52,545 nucleotides of DNA from SAR202 cluster bacterium (GTDB taxonomy: Bacteria > Chloroflexota > Dehalococcoidia > Lucifugimonadales > Lucifugimonadaceae), in the NCBI GenBank assembly GCA_008373165.1, contig RQOU01000094.1, forward strand, positions 1-52,545, read 5' to 3'. The notes beneath the pieces are model-generated. The model had not been told where the DNA came from, did not search any database, and was given only the letters and a program-made list of their open reading frames with translations. The position numbers and the translations under genes are program-made. Shown in pieces: positions 39,661 to 49,404 of this stretch; the first letter of the stretch is position 1; each line of letters starts with the position of its first letter.

Positions 39661-40713
39661 CTATTTTCTAACTGTAATTGTCCCGGGATTACCTTCTGTG
39701 ACCTTGCCTATGACGCTACTGTAAAGTGTTTGATTATTAACTAATTTATTAACAAGATCTTCAGATCGCTCTTCGGAAACCGATATCAATAACCCTCCGG
39801 ATGTCTGAGCGTCGGCGAGAATTATCAGATTCAAATCCGATAGCCCATCTTCGATAGTCACGTTTTTTCTTATTGTTTCGATGTTGCGAGTTGTGCCGCC
39901 TGAAATATTTCCTGATTGGGCCAGTTCGACAACATCCGGCAGGATGGGTATCTTGGACCAGTTTAGGTTGGCTGATAATCCGCTGGATTTCATCATTTGT
40001 GAAAGGTGACCTAGAAGGCCGAATCCTGTGACATCTGTCGCTGAATTAACGCCCACTTCCACCATGGCATCCGAGGCACCTTTATTTAGTGTTGCCATTG
40101 ATTGAACGGCATGTTTTACGGATTCGTGTTTTGCGTTTCCAGCCTTGGCGGCGGTGGTGATAATTCCAGATCCAATTGCTTTCGTGATGACCAAGACATC
40201 CCCTGGCTGAGCATTTGCATTAGTTATCTGTTTGCCGGGTGTAACGACACCGGTAACTGCAAGGCCGTACTTAGGTTCGTTGTCGTCAATGGTGTGGCCA
40301 CCAATGATCAAAATGCCTGCCTCTTCTGCTTTTTTCTGCCCGCCTTCAAGAATCTTGGCTATAACATCGGGTCCCAGATCTCGTGGGAATGCCGCAATAT
40401 TTAACGCGGTTAGAGGAGTCCCGCCAACCGCGTAAACGTCACTGAGGGCGTTAGCAGCAGCGATCTGGCCATAGTCGAATGGGTCGTCGACTATAGGTGC
40501 AAAGAAATCAGTTGTAAGTACAAGAGCGACGCGTTCGTCTATCCGGTATATGGCAGCGTCATCTCCGGTTTCGTGTCCCACCAGCACATTTTTGTCGATG
40601 ATGGCGGGTGTCGGCAGCTTACCCAGGACCTGGGCGAGTTCGCTCTGGCTGAGCTTACCAGCTCAACCTGCGCAAGCAGCCAATTCAGTTAGTCGTACAG
40701 ATTTCTCGTTCAT
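39661..40713 (-). CDS. selD: Selenide, water dikinase (SelD), selenocysteine-containing: in-frame UGA at 40663-40665 (codon 17)
   Basis: Manual translation from ATG at 40713: MNEKSVRLTELAACAGUAGKLSQSELAQVLGKLPTPAIIDKNVLVGHETGDDAAIY...; same frame as ORF 39661..40587; U17 and K20 align with E. coli SelD Cys17/Lys20; 1053 nt, divisible by 3. Confidence 0.93.
40622..40634 (-). promoter_or_regulatory. Candidate apical hairpin of a bacterial SECIS element
   Basis: Minus strand CCCAG-GTC-CTGGG, 5-bp perfect stem, loop starting with G, 28 nt between UGA and the stem. Confidence 0.6.
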
Positions 40714-40935
40714 GGTCCTTGAATCGTGCCATATTCCAGATGTTAAAGACATCTAGAAATTGCATAATTTAGAGAGTCCTCCAACTACTTTTAAGATTAA
40801 TTCATCCATAAGTTTTGATCACAGCCTGGATGATTCACATTGACGTGCTTGTTAATGCATCCGACAATCAAGGTTTATAGTTTGAGTTTAATCTCGCTGT
40901 GCCTGGTTCATTAAAACGTCATTTTGCTAAATCCC

Positions 40936-42261
40936 ATGTCTAACATTCTCGAATCTGAATTACTGCCAATAACTGCTGACCTTAGTGCGAAAAACCGACT
41001 TTCAATTGGTGGATGTGACGTACGTGATCTTGTTCAAAGGTATGGAAGTCCGCTTTACATTTATGATGAGGCTACGTTGCGAGGGATGTGTCGCGATTTT
41101 GTCGACAGTTTCACCAATTTGTACCCGCGAACTCAGATCGAATACTCATCTAAAGCGTTTGCCAATCCATCTATCTCGAAGATCATAGATGAAGAAGGTC
41201 TCAGTATGGATGTGGTGACTGGAGGTGAACTTGCAGTGGCTATAGCCGCTGATTTCCCTCCTGAGCGACTTAACTTTCATGGCAACAACAAAGGTCGAGA
41301 AGAACTTACTGAGGCGGTAAGGTACGGTATCGGCAACATTACCGTTGATTCTTTTGCCGAGATCGACCTGCTTAGTGAGGTGGCTGAAGAGTTGGGCGTG
41401 CGTCAGAACATTATGCTTAGACTTTCTCCCAGCATTGATCCGCACACACATCTTTTGACAACTACTGGGATCTTGGATTCTAAGTTTGGTTTTTCGATAG
41501 AAACTGGAGATGCAGAAATAGCAATTGAAAAAGCAATTGCAAAACCATCATTGAATACTGAAGGTCTTCATTTCCATCTGGGCTCACCGATTTTTGAGCT
41601 TGAGCCTTATTCCGAAGCGATTGATTATGTTTTGGAGTTTGCTTCTAGAATGCGCAAGAAATTTGGACTTGAATTGAAGAAATTCAGTCCTGGTGGCGGT
41701 TTTGCAGTTGGATATGTGACTAACACTCTGCCTCCTGCGATGGGCGAATATGCCAGCGAGATTGTAACGGCGATTCGCAGTGCCTGCGATAGATATGGGC
41801 TTGATGAACCAGAGTTGATTGTTGAGCCTGGACGCGCAATAGTTGGCCGCTCAGGTGTTGCGGTGTATACGGTTGGTGGGATTAAAACGATTCCTGAGGT
41901 CCGTACTTATGTCAGTGTTGATGGCGGCATGGGCGACAATATCAGACCTGCGTTGTATGAATCGGAATACGCAGTTGTACCCGTTGACAGGCCTTTAGCT
42001 GAACGTAATCACACAGTTACCGTGGCTGGAAAATTCTGTGAGTCGGGCGACGTTCTTGCCCGCGATGTGGATTTGCCTGAACCTGAGACTGGAGAGTTAC
42101 TTGCTCTGCCGGCTTCGGGCGCATACTGCTTGATGATGGCAAGTAACTACAACATGCAGACACGTCCCGCTGTTGTTTTAGTCAATCAGGGTACCTCTCG
42201 CTTGATTCGTAGACGTGAAACTTATAAAGACCTGCTTGCGTCGAGTATTGATTTTGACTGA
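40936..42261 (+). CDS. lysA: Diaminopimelate decarboxylase
   Basis: YGSPLYIYDEATLR, EYSSKAFANPSI, HLGSPIFE, GGGFAVGY, SGAYCLMMASNYN; ATG at 40936 (track start TTG at 40924). Confidence 0.96.
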   Translation: MSNILESELLPITADLSAKNRLSIGGCDVRDLVQRYGSPLYIYDEATLRGMCRDFVDSFTNLYPRTQIEYSSKAFANPSISKIIDEEGLSMDVVTGGELAVAIAADFPPERLNFHGNNKGREELTEAVRYGIGNITVDSFAEIDLLSEVAEELGVRQNIMLRLSPSIDPHTHLLTTTGILDSKFGFSIETGDAEIAIEKAIAKPSLNTEGLHFHLGSPIFELEPYSEAIDYVLEFASRMRKKFGLELKKFSPGGGFAVGYVTNTLPPAMGEYASEIVTAIRSACDRYGLDEPELIVEPGRAIVGRSGVAVYTVGGIKTIPEVRTYVSVDGGMGDNIRPALYESEYAVVPVDRPLAERNHTVTVAGKFCESGDVLARDVDLPEPETGELLALPASGAYCLMMASNYNMQTRPAVVLVNQGTSRLIRRRETYKDLLASSIDFD

Positions 42262-43393
42262 TTCATCTCTGTCCGTTGCAAAACACACGTCCGTCATTGG
42301 GTGGAAAACTTTTGGTCACACGGGCCCTATTAGGCTTCTAACTAAATCATTTGAGACCAACCGACTGGCCCATGCTTATTTGATTACCGGACCGGAGAAA
42401 GTCGGTAAACGTACGCTGGCTTTGGACATCGCATGCATGGTGAACACAGAACCGGTTGCGGATATGTTCGGGCAAAGTACCGATATCGATCTTTCGAAGT
42501 CACATCAGGCTGAGCGTATTCGTGCAGGAATACATTCCGATGTGGAAGTTATAGATCCTGCTACTGAGCTTCCTGCATCACCTGAGAGAAAAGCCGTCTC
42601 GAAAACAACCATTTCGATCGATCACATACGGCAGATCGTAATTTCTGGTTCATCGACTAAGCCTTTTGAAGGGATGAAAAAGGTATTTATTCTCGACGGT
42701 GCCCACCGCATGGTTCGCGAAGCAGAAACTTCGCTTTTGAAAATCCTTGAAGAGGCGCCGGATCATGTGCTTATTGTGCTGACGTCTCCAACTGCTGAAG
42801 CATTATCTCAAACAGTTGTGTCGAGGTGCCAACTCTTAGAACTCAGACCTGTTGAATCTCAAGTGATCGAGTCGAAACTAATCGAGCAGTTCGGAACTGA
42901 CGAGGCACAGGCTAGATTGCTTTCGAGGCTTGCAAGAGGATCTCCAGGCTGGGCGATTGATGCGATAAATGACCCCACGATAATTGATGCTCATAACCAG
43001 GCGATACTTCGATTTGCTGAGATAGTTACCGGAAGCATAGAGTCTAGGTTTAGATACGCTCGTCAGACTGCAGGTCAGTTTTGGCAAGATCGCATGGCTG
43101 TGTTTTATGAGATAGAGCGCTGGATTGAGTGGTGGCGTGACGTAGCTATGATGCGTCATAAATTAATCGACAACATAATCAATGTAGAGTGGGTTGATCT
43201 GTTCTCCCAAATAGCGACTGAGATTACTGAAGAGCAGATATCGGCAGCTGTAACGGCAATCGAGAACGCGCGTCATGCCTTGGAAGCTAATGCGGTACCA
43301 CAACTGACACTGGAAGTAATGATGCTTGATTTACCGTGGGCCGACCCTGCAAAAATTCCATCTTTGAATCCTGAATCGGGTGATGGAAGTTAA
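42254..43393 (+). CDS. holB: DNA polymerase III delta' subunit-like ATPase
   Basis: LAHAYLITGPEKVGKRTLALDIA, VFILDGAHRMVREAETSLLKILEEAPDH; likely TTG start at 42254. Confidence 0.88.
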   Translation: MTDSSLSVAKHTSVIGWKTFGHTGPIRLLTKSFETNRLAHAYLITGPEKVGKRTLALDIACMVNTEPVADMFGQSTDIDLSKSHQAERIRAGIHSDVEVIDPATELPASPERKAVSKTTISIDHIRQIVISGSSTKPFEGMKKVFILDGAHRMVREAETSLLKILEEAPDHVLIVLTSPTAEALSQTVVSRCQLLELRPVESQVIESKLIEQFGTDEAQARLLSRLARGSPGWAIDAINDPTIIDAHNQAILRFAEIVTGSIESRFRYARQTAGQFWQDRMAVFYEIERWIEWWRDVAMMRHKLIDNIINVEWVDLFSQIATEITEEQISAAVTAIENARHALEANAVPQLTLEVMMLDLPWADPAKIPSLNPESGDGS

Positions 43394-43453
43394 CAGTTTG
43401 CCTAAGGGTGATTTTTGGCCCCGTGGCCTATTCCTAATGATCGTTGTTTCTTT

Positions 43454-43993
43454 TTAACTGACCAATGGGTTCGATTCTGGAAGAAGCCATGGAACGAACT
43501 TTAACCATGTGTTTTTAAGGGATTCAGGCTTGAGAAAGGAATATGGGTTTGGTCGTGGTTCATAGGGCTTATTGCGTAATCGCATTCCGGCTTCCTGAGG
43601 TGTCCGACCTGCTTTACGGTGATTGCAATTCTTACATGCAGTTACGACGTTCATCCAAGTGTATTCACCGCCTTTGCATCTCGGGCGAATATGATCAATT
43701 GTCATGTCGCGCTCTCTCGTTCCACAGTATTGGCATGTTTGATTGTCACGCGTGAATATTTCATTGCGTGACATCTTTCTGCGTTGGAGTGGTCGCTTGA
43801 CCATATAAACAAGTCGAATTACGTCTGGACGTTCAAAAATGTCCGTGACCGTATGAACATACTCACCAGTATCCTGAACTGATTCAGCCTTTCCTTTGCC
43901 CACAAGTTTCACTGCTCTGCGAATATCGCAGATATTCAGTGGCTGATAGTTCTGATTTAGCACCAATACTGGTGCTCTTGTGCTTTGACTCAT
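43454..43993 (-). CDS. HNH endonuclease family protein
   Basis: VLVLNQNYQPLNICDIRRAV, CQYCGTRERDMTIDHIRPRCKGGEYTWMNVVTACKNCNHRK. Confidence 0.93.
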   Translation of the reverse strand: MSQSTRAPVLVLNQNYQPLNICDIRRAVKLVGKGKAESVQDTGEYVHTVTDIFERPDVIRLVYMVKRPLQRRKMSRNEIFTRDNQTCQYCGTRERDMTIDHIRPRCKGGEYTWMNVVTACKNCNHRKAGRTPQEAGMRLRNKPYEPRPNPYSFLKPESLKNTWLKFVPWLLPESNPLVS

Positions 43994-44057
43994 CCGGTTT
44001 GCCGACTTCAGATTCTATTGTTAGACCATCGATCTGATTGCTCAGTCTCACTAGTTA

Positions 44058-44678
44058 TCAAATACCTGCATTGCCAATACGGTTTTCGAGAATGTCCAGC
44101 GAAATGCCGAAATCATCAGGAGCGAACTCGATTACAAATCCACGCAAATTCAACAGTGAGGGAACTATTTGAGATTCTATCAGCCATACATCCAGCTTTT
44201 CACGGATACTACCTTCGACGTAACTTCTGGCGGCAGTTTCGACCATTGACTGGATGTTGTCTGAGGATTGATTTGAGGTGCTCTGCGGCAAGAAGTATGT
44301 GTATCTAGCGGTAGCGGTCATTAGTCCGCCGGCGATGAGTATGCCGGCGATAAGCCCGATCAAAATACCGCCTAACTTGTTACCCCAACCCATCTGAGAT
44401 GAAATCGGCTTTGTTGCTTTGTTGACTATCGATATGGCTATGCGGCTTACCAAGAACACGCCGATGAAGATGATTACGTATCCAATAGCAGTGGAAATCG
44501 CCTCGCTTTGAACACCATTCCATATCAAAGAGAGAATTCTTCCTGCGAATAATCCGCTGAAGAATAATCCTACATAGATTGCAACTGCGTTCACTAATAG
44601 GTTCACCAGCCCGGCTTTGTAGCCCCATAAAGCGGCGAGGACGAATATTCCTGAAAATATCCAGTCTAGTAAGTTCAT
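44058..44678 (-). CDS. CvpA family membrane protein
   Basis: NLLDWIFSGIFVLAALWGYKAGLVNLLVNAVAIYVGLFFSG; GWGNKLGGILIGLIAGILI. Confidence 0.82.
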   Translation of the reverse strand: MNLLDWIFSGIFVLAALWGYKAGLVNLLVNAVAIYVGLFFSGLFAGRILSLIWNGVQSEAISTAIGYVIIFIGVFLVSRIAISIVNKATKPISSQMGWGNKLGGILIGLIAGILIAGGLMTATARYTYFLPQSTSNQSSDNIQSMVETAARSYVEGSIREKLDVWLIESQIVPSLLNLRGFVIEFAPDDFGISLDILENRIGNAGI

Positions 44679-44865
44679 GCTGGGGATTCTCCATTTGAGG
44701 TAAATCGGTACATTTAGTCACGCTTACCCATAATTTTAGTTAGCCGATGGTTACACAAATGTTTAGCAAAGTGCACTTACAATGTCGGGATAATAACAGT
44801 ATGCGGTTATCCTATTCGTAATGGCAATTTCGCTATTACGATATGGGTATTGAATAACTCTGATA

Positions 44866-45567
44866 ATGAATGGAGATCATTTGCATTCACCGAATAGCGT
44901 CCGTCCGGCTATAGCGATTGACGGACCAGCTGCATCCGGAAAATCATCGGCTGGAAAAATGTTTGCATCTCAACTTGGTTATAGATTTCTCGATACTGGT
45001 CTTATGTATCGAGCTGCCACCTGGGATGTGATGAATAATGGGATCGATATCAATGAATCCGAAGCCGTTTCTCGTGTAGTTGGAAAGATGGAATTCTCAG
45101 TTATTGACGGTGAATCTGGTGAAAATCTCATTTTGGTGAATGGACAAGACGTAACTCGGTTCCTTCATTCAACAGCAGTGGATGTTTCTGTCTCACCAGT
45201 ATCAGCTATAACGGCAGTCAGGAAAATCATGGTTGCCGAGCAGCGTCGTATAGCCACTACTGGCAGTATTGTTATGGTTGGACGGGATATTGGGACGGTC
45301 GTCATACCAGATGCGCCCCTCAAGATTTTTTTGACTGCTTCAGCCGAGACCAGAGCAAACAGACGGTATAGCGAATTCATAGCAGACGGTACCGAAGTGG
45401 ATTTGACAGATATTTTGTCTTCGATTGAAAATCGCGATCGAATTGATTCATCGCGAGAAGATTCTCCTTTGAAGCCTGCGAGTGATGCTCATATGGTGGA
45501 TACTGATGATCTTTCATTGAACCAGGTGGTCGCTCTTATGGTTGAGTTATCAATGGGAATTATCTGA
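44866..45567 (+). CDS. cmk: (d)CMP kinase
   Basis: IAIDGPAASGKSSAGKMFASQLGYRFLDTGLMYRAATW, GRDIGTVVIPDAPLKIFLTASAETRANRR. Confidence 0.96.
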   Translation: MNGDHLHSPNSVRPAIAIDGPAASGKSSAGKMFASQLGYRFLDTGLMYRAATWDVMNNGIDINESEAVSRVVGKMEFSVIDGESGENLILVNGQDVTRFLHSTAVDVSVSPVSAITAVRKIMVAEQRRIATTGSIVMVGRDIGTVVIPDAPLKIFLTASAETRANRRYSEFIADGTEVDLTDILSSIENRDRIDSSREDSPLKPASDAHMVDTDDLSLNQVVALMVELSMGII

Positions 45568-46271
45568 TGGGGCAGTGGTTGTTCCCTCCGTGTAATTTTG
45601 GATTCAAACTTACTCTTCGTTGGTTTTCAGATTTCACTGTTGAGGGACAGGAGAATATACCGAAATGCGGACCGCTCCTGGTTGCATCAAATCATCTTTC
45701 GAATCTCGATCCTGCAATAGTGGCTGCAGCGCTACCACGACCTCCGGTTTTCCTTGCAAAACAGGAGTTATTTAAGTACCCGATTGGATCGACTCTTATG
45801 AGAGGATATGGTGCTTTTCCCGTGGATAGACGACGTGCTGATATTCGGGCGCTCAATTGGATAACCCATCAGTTGTTACGGGAAAGTAGAATAGCCATCA
45901 TCTTTCCAGAAGGTACTCGAAGTAAGAGTGGTGGATTACTCCGGGCACAACATGGTCTTGCCCGCATAGCAATATCGACTGGTGTTCCAGTCGTTCCGGT
46001 ATCGTTGACTGGTTCAGAAAACCTCCAAAACCCTTTGAAGGTTTTGAAGCCAACTGCAACACTTAGATTGAAAATTGGCAAGCCGTTTGTTGCGACCGGT
46101 TCAGATGTTGGAACTCCGAGAAGTATAGCTGCAGATGTTACAACCGAAATTATGTCCAGAATTTCAAGGATGCTTCCGGAGGCTCAACGCGGTGAATACG
46201 CAGATGTGACCGATATGAATACACCTAACACTTTGGATTACGTACATAGTAGTGATAAGGAAGTTACCTAG
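45567..46271 (+). CDS. plsC: 1-acyl-sn-glycerol-3-phosphate acyltransferase
   Basis: LVASNHLSNLDPAIV (NHxxxxD), GAFPVDRRRAD, IFPEGTRSKSGGL. Confidence 0.94.
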   Translation: MGQWLFPPCNFGFKLTLRWFSDFTVEGQENIPKCGPLLVASNHLSNLDPAIVAAALPRPPVFLAKQELFKYPIGSTLMRGYGAFPVDRRRADIRALNWITHQLLRESRIAIIFPEGTRSKSGGLLRAQHGLARIAISTGVPVVPVSLTGSENLQNPLKVLKPTATLRLKIGKPFVATGSDVGTPRSIAADVTTEIMSRISRMLPEAQRGEYADVTDMNTPNTLDYVHSSDKEVT

Positions 46272-48125
46272 TTGTGCGGATTATTTGCATATGTGGGTAG
46301 TGTGAATGCCGTTCCCATTTTGTTGGATGGGCTTCGTTCAGTTGAGTATCGTGGTTACGATTCTGCTGGAATTTCCGTCATTACCGAGTCTGGCAGCATA
46401 GAGACACGAAAGCGCGGAGATCACAAGGCTTCTTTAAATAATCTTCATAGCGCTGTTACTGACGATCAACTTTTCGGGTTGGTTGGAATTGGTCACACAA
46501 GATGGGCTACTCACGGTGTGGTTAACCATGCTAATTCTCACCCCCATTCGTCCGTTGATGGTTCTATTTCAATCGCTCATAACGGGATTATCGAGAATTT
46601 TCTTGATATTAGAGATGAATTACTTGATTCTGGTGTAGAGCTTAGTTCCGAGACTGACTCCGAAGTTATTGCCCATCTAGCCGGCAACTACCTTGCAACT
46701 GGACATAGTCTTCGTGATTCTCTTGTTAAGACGGTTGGTCAGCTTAAAGGCAATATGGTTGTAATCGCTGTAGCTACCTCGGAGCCTAGCAAGGTCGTCG
46801 GTTTGAGACTTGGTAATGCTGGCGGAATCGTGGTTGGTAAAAACGAAGATTCAGCCTTTATGGCCTCGGATACTGTAGCCCTTCTTTCACACACAGCAGA
46901 AGTCGTATATCTCGAATCTGGTCAGGTGGTTGAGATCGAAAGTGGATCTTTCAGATTATTTGATTTTAACGGTAAACCAATCGAGGGGAAATCAGTTAAA
47001 ACCGACCAGAGCTTTCGGGCTGCTCAAAAGGGTAAATATCCGGATTTCATGTCAAAGGAGATTGCTGAACAACCTGAAGCTATTCAGAGGGCAATTGCCG
47101 GGAGGGTGAACTTGGTTTCGGGTGAATTAGAAATGCCCGAAATTACACTTTCTGCCAACCAGATTAGATCAATCGACAGAGTTTTAATCACAGGTATGGG
47201 AACTTCTCTGCATGCTGGTATGTTTGGTGCTTCCATGATCGAATCGTTGGCACGGATTCCAGCAAGCGCGGAGAATTCAAGCGAACTCAGATATCGTAAC
47301 CCGGTTATTGGTTCGAACACTCTCATTATCGCGGTGACGCAATCAGGTGAAACAGCAGATACTCTCGCTGCGATGGAGTATGCAAGCCAACAAGGATCTT
47401 GCCAGATAGCGGTTCTTGAGCAGGAGGGTTCTCAGGCTGCACGTATTGCTGATTTCACCTTACCTATACACGCCGGTCAAGAGATAGGGGTGGCGTCAAC
47501 TAAGACGATGATTGCCAGCATGACGACTTTACTTGAGTTGTCGATATTTCTTGCCAGAGTTCGATCGGTAATTGATGTTGACCGTGTCAAACAACTCGTT
47601 GAACAAATATCTACACTACCCTCTTTGGTTGCTTCCACCCTTGATCGAAATGGTGAGACATCAGACGTTGCTAAGCATTTAGCCAAATTTACTGATCTTT
47701 TGTACCTTGGGCGTGGATCACAACTTCCGATTGCACTTGAAGGTGCACTAAAGATGAAAGAACTTGCATATATTCATGCCGAAGGCTATCCCGCAGGAGA
47801 AATGAAGCATGGTGTGAACGCGTTATTGGGTGCCGATATGCCCACAGTAGTATGCGCGCCTAATAACCACCTCTACGAGAAGATGTTGTCGAATATCAGT
47901 GAGGTAAAGGCACGTGGTGGTGAAGTTATGGCCATAGTTTCAGATAGTGATGACACGTTAGAACGGATTGTCGACCAAGTAATTCGCATTCCAGATTGTT
48001 CTGAATTCCTTCAGCCGTTTTTGACCTTGGTGCCATTACAGTTGCTTGCATATACAACCGCGTTGGAACTTGGTCGAGATCCTGATCAACCCCGGAACCT
48101 TGCCAAAACTGTGACGGTTGAATAA
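46272..48125 (+). CDS. glmS: Glutamine--fructose-6-phosphate aminotransferase (TTG start)
   Basis: MCGLFAYVGS with catalytic Cys2, VEYRGYDSAGI, GHTRWATHG, SIS domains, C-terminal LAKTVTVE. Confidence 0.98.
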   Translation: MCGLFAYVGSVNAVPILLDGLRSVEYRGYDSAGISVITESGSIETRKRGDHKASLNNLHSAVTDDQLFGLVGIGHTRWATHGVVNHANSHPHSSVDGSISIAHNGIIENFLDIRDELLDSGVELSSETDSEVIAHLAGNYLATGHSLRDSLVKTVGQLKGNMVVIAVATSEPSKVVGLRLGNAGGIVVGKNEDSAFMASDTVALLSHTAEVVYLESGQVVEIESGSFRLFDFNGKPIEGKSVKTDQSFRAAQKGKYPDFMSKEIAEQPEAIQRAIAGRVNLVSGELEMPEITLSANQIRSIDRVLITGMGTSLHAGMFGASMIESLARIPASAENSSELRYRNPVIGSNTLIIAVTQSGETADTLAAMEYASQQGSCQIAVLEQEGSQAARIADFTLPIHAGQEIGVASTKTMIASMTTLLELSIFLARVRSVIDVDRVKQLVEQISTLPSLVASTLDRNGETSDVAKHLAKFTDLLYLGRGSQLPIALEGALKMKELAYIHAEGYPAGEMKHGVNALLGADMPTVVCAPNNHLYEKMLSNISEVKARGGEVMAIVSDSDDTLERIVDQVIRIPDCSEFLQPFLTLVPLQLLAYTTALELGRDPDQPRNLAKTVTVE

Positions 48126-49404
48126 GTCTTTGATACCTAAACGGGAAAATGCGCAGGAAATTGCCTCATTAAGAGCCCGTTTAGTAACTAAATTTGGTGC
48201 GCTGAGTAATCCTAAATACCGCCGTTATTGGTTTGGTTCGTTAGCTTCGGTTGGCGCAATTCAGATCGTGACCATGGCCCAGGGCTGGTTGATCGTTGAC
48301 AAGCTTGGGGGATCTGAGCTCGATATTGGTGTTCTTGGCGGTGCAACTGCAGTACCAACTATCGTCATAAGCCTCTTCGGGGGAGTTCTTGCGGACCGTT
48401 TTGATCGTCGAAAGTTGATTATAGGTGTTTCTGCGGCGTCTACTGCACTGTTGATGCTACTTGCGATACTTGACGCAACTGGCTCAGTAATGATCTGGCA
48501 TGTTGTTGTTATCGCTGCGATTCAGGGACTTGTCATGGGTTTTGATGGTCCGGTACGCAGTTCCTATTTTCCACTTTTGATTGAGCGTAAGCATATGACG
48601 AGTGCCGTGGTCCTGGGTACGGTCATGTGGCAATTCAGTCGCCTGGTAACACCGGTTATCGGAGGATTCATCATCAGATACGGTGGGACAGAATCGGTTT
48701 TCTTTGTGGGGGTTCTCGGTTGGGCCAGTATGCTTTTGGTGATGATTTCCTTAAAGATTAGTTCGCCTCCTTCGGATAAGGCTCGGAATGTAATGAGCGA
48801 TATTGTTGAAGGTGTACGTTTTATCCGCTCAAGGCATGATTTTGTTCTTTTGATAGGACTTACCTATGCGACTCATTTTTTCGGTATGCAGTACTTACAG
48901 TTAATGCCATTTTTTGCAAAACGGTTTGAAAGAGAAGCCGACGGATATGGAATCATGTTGTCAGCACTGGGCTTAGGCGCTCTTACTGGCACGTTTGTGG
49001 TGGGTCGTATAAGGGGTAAATCTAGTATTGGCTATATCATGCTCGGCGGATCGATCGTTTTCGCTGGTGCTGTTATCGCTTTCGCGTTTGCCAAGTCGTT
49101 TTACGTTGCTATTGGATTCTTATTCATAGGTGGCCTGGCAAACACTATTTTCTTTGTTGTCGCAATGACGGTGTTACAGTTACGAGTGCCCGAGCATATG
49201 CGGGGACGTGTAATGGGTATTTATACGATTACATTTAGCTTCATTCCGCTTGGGGGTGTTATGGGTGGAGTAGTTGCATCAATTTATGATGAGCGCGTCG
49301 CAGTTGCACTAGGGGCACTAATTCTCGCTGCGATTTTCTTGATGATTGGCATTACGCAACCAATTATCCGAAATCTAGATGGTACCGACCTGGAAAAAGC
49401 GTGA
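48118..49404 (+). CDS. MFS transporter (MFS_3/enterobactin-exporter-like)
   Basis: Multi-TM; GGVLADRFDRRKLIIGV, RVPEHMRGRVMGIYTI. Confidence 0.9.
   Translation: MNKSLIPKRENAQEIASLRARLVTKFGALSNPKYRRYWFGSLASVGAIQIVTMAQGWLIVDKLGGSELDIGVLGGATAVPTIVISLFGGVLADRFDRRKLIIGVSAASTALLMLLAILDATGSVMIWHVVVIAAIQGLVMGFDGPVRSSYFPLLIERKHMTSAVVLGTVMWQFSRLVTPVIGGFIIRYGGTESVFFVGVLGWASMLLVMISLKISSPPSDKARNVMSDIVEGVRFIRSRHDFVLLIGLTYATHFFGMQYLQLMPFFAKRFEREADGYGIMLSALGLGALTGTFVVGRIRGKSSIGYIMLGGSIVFAGAVIAFAFAKSFYVAIGFLFIGGLANTIFFVVAMTVLQLRVPEHMRGRVMGIYTITFSFIPLGGVMGGVVASIYDERVAVALGALILAAIFLMIGITQPIIRNLDGTDLEKA

Noticed and set aside
40550-40756. 68-aa plus-strand ORF
   Set aside because: Antisense to the selD Sec region, which has a far better explanation.
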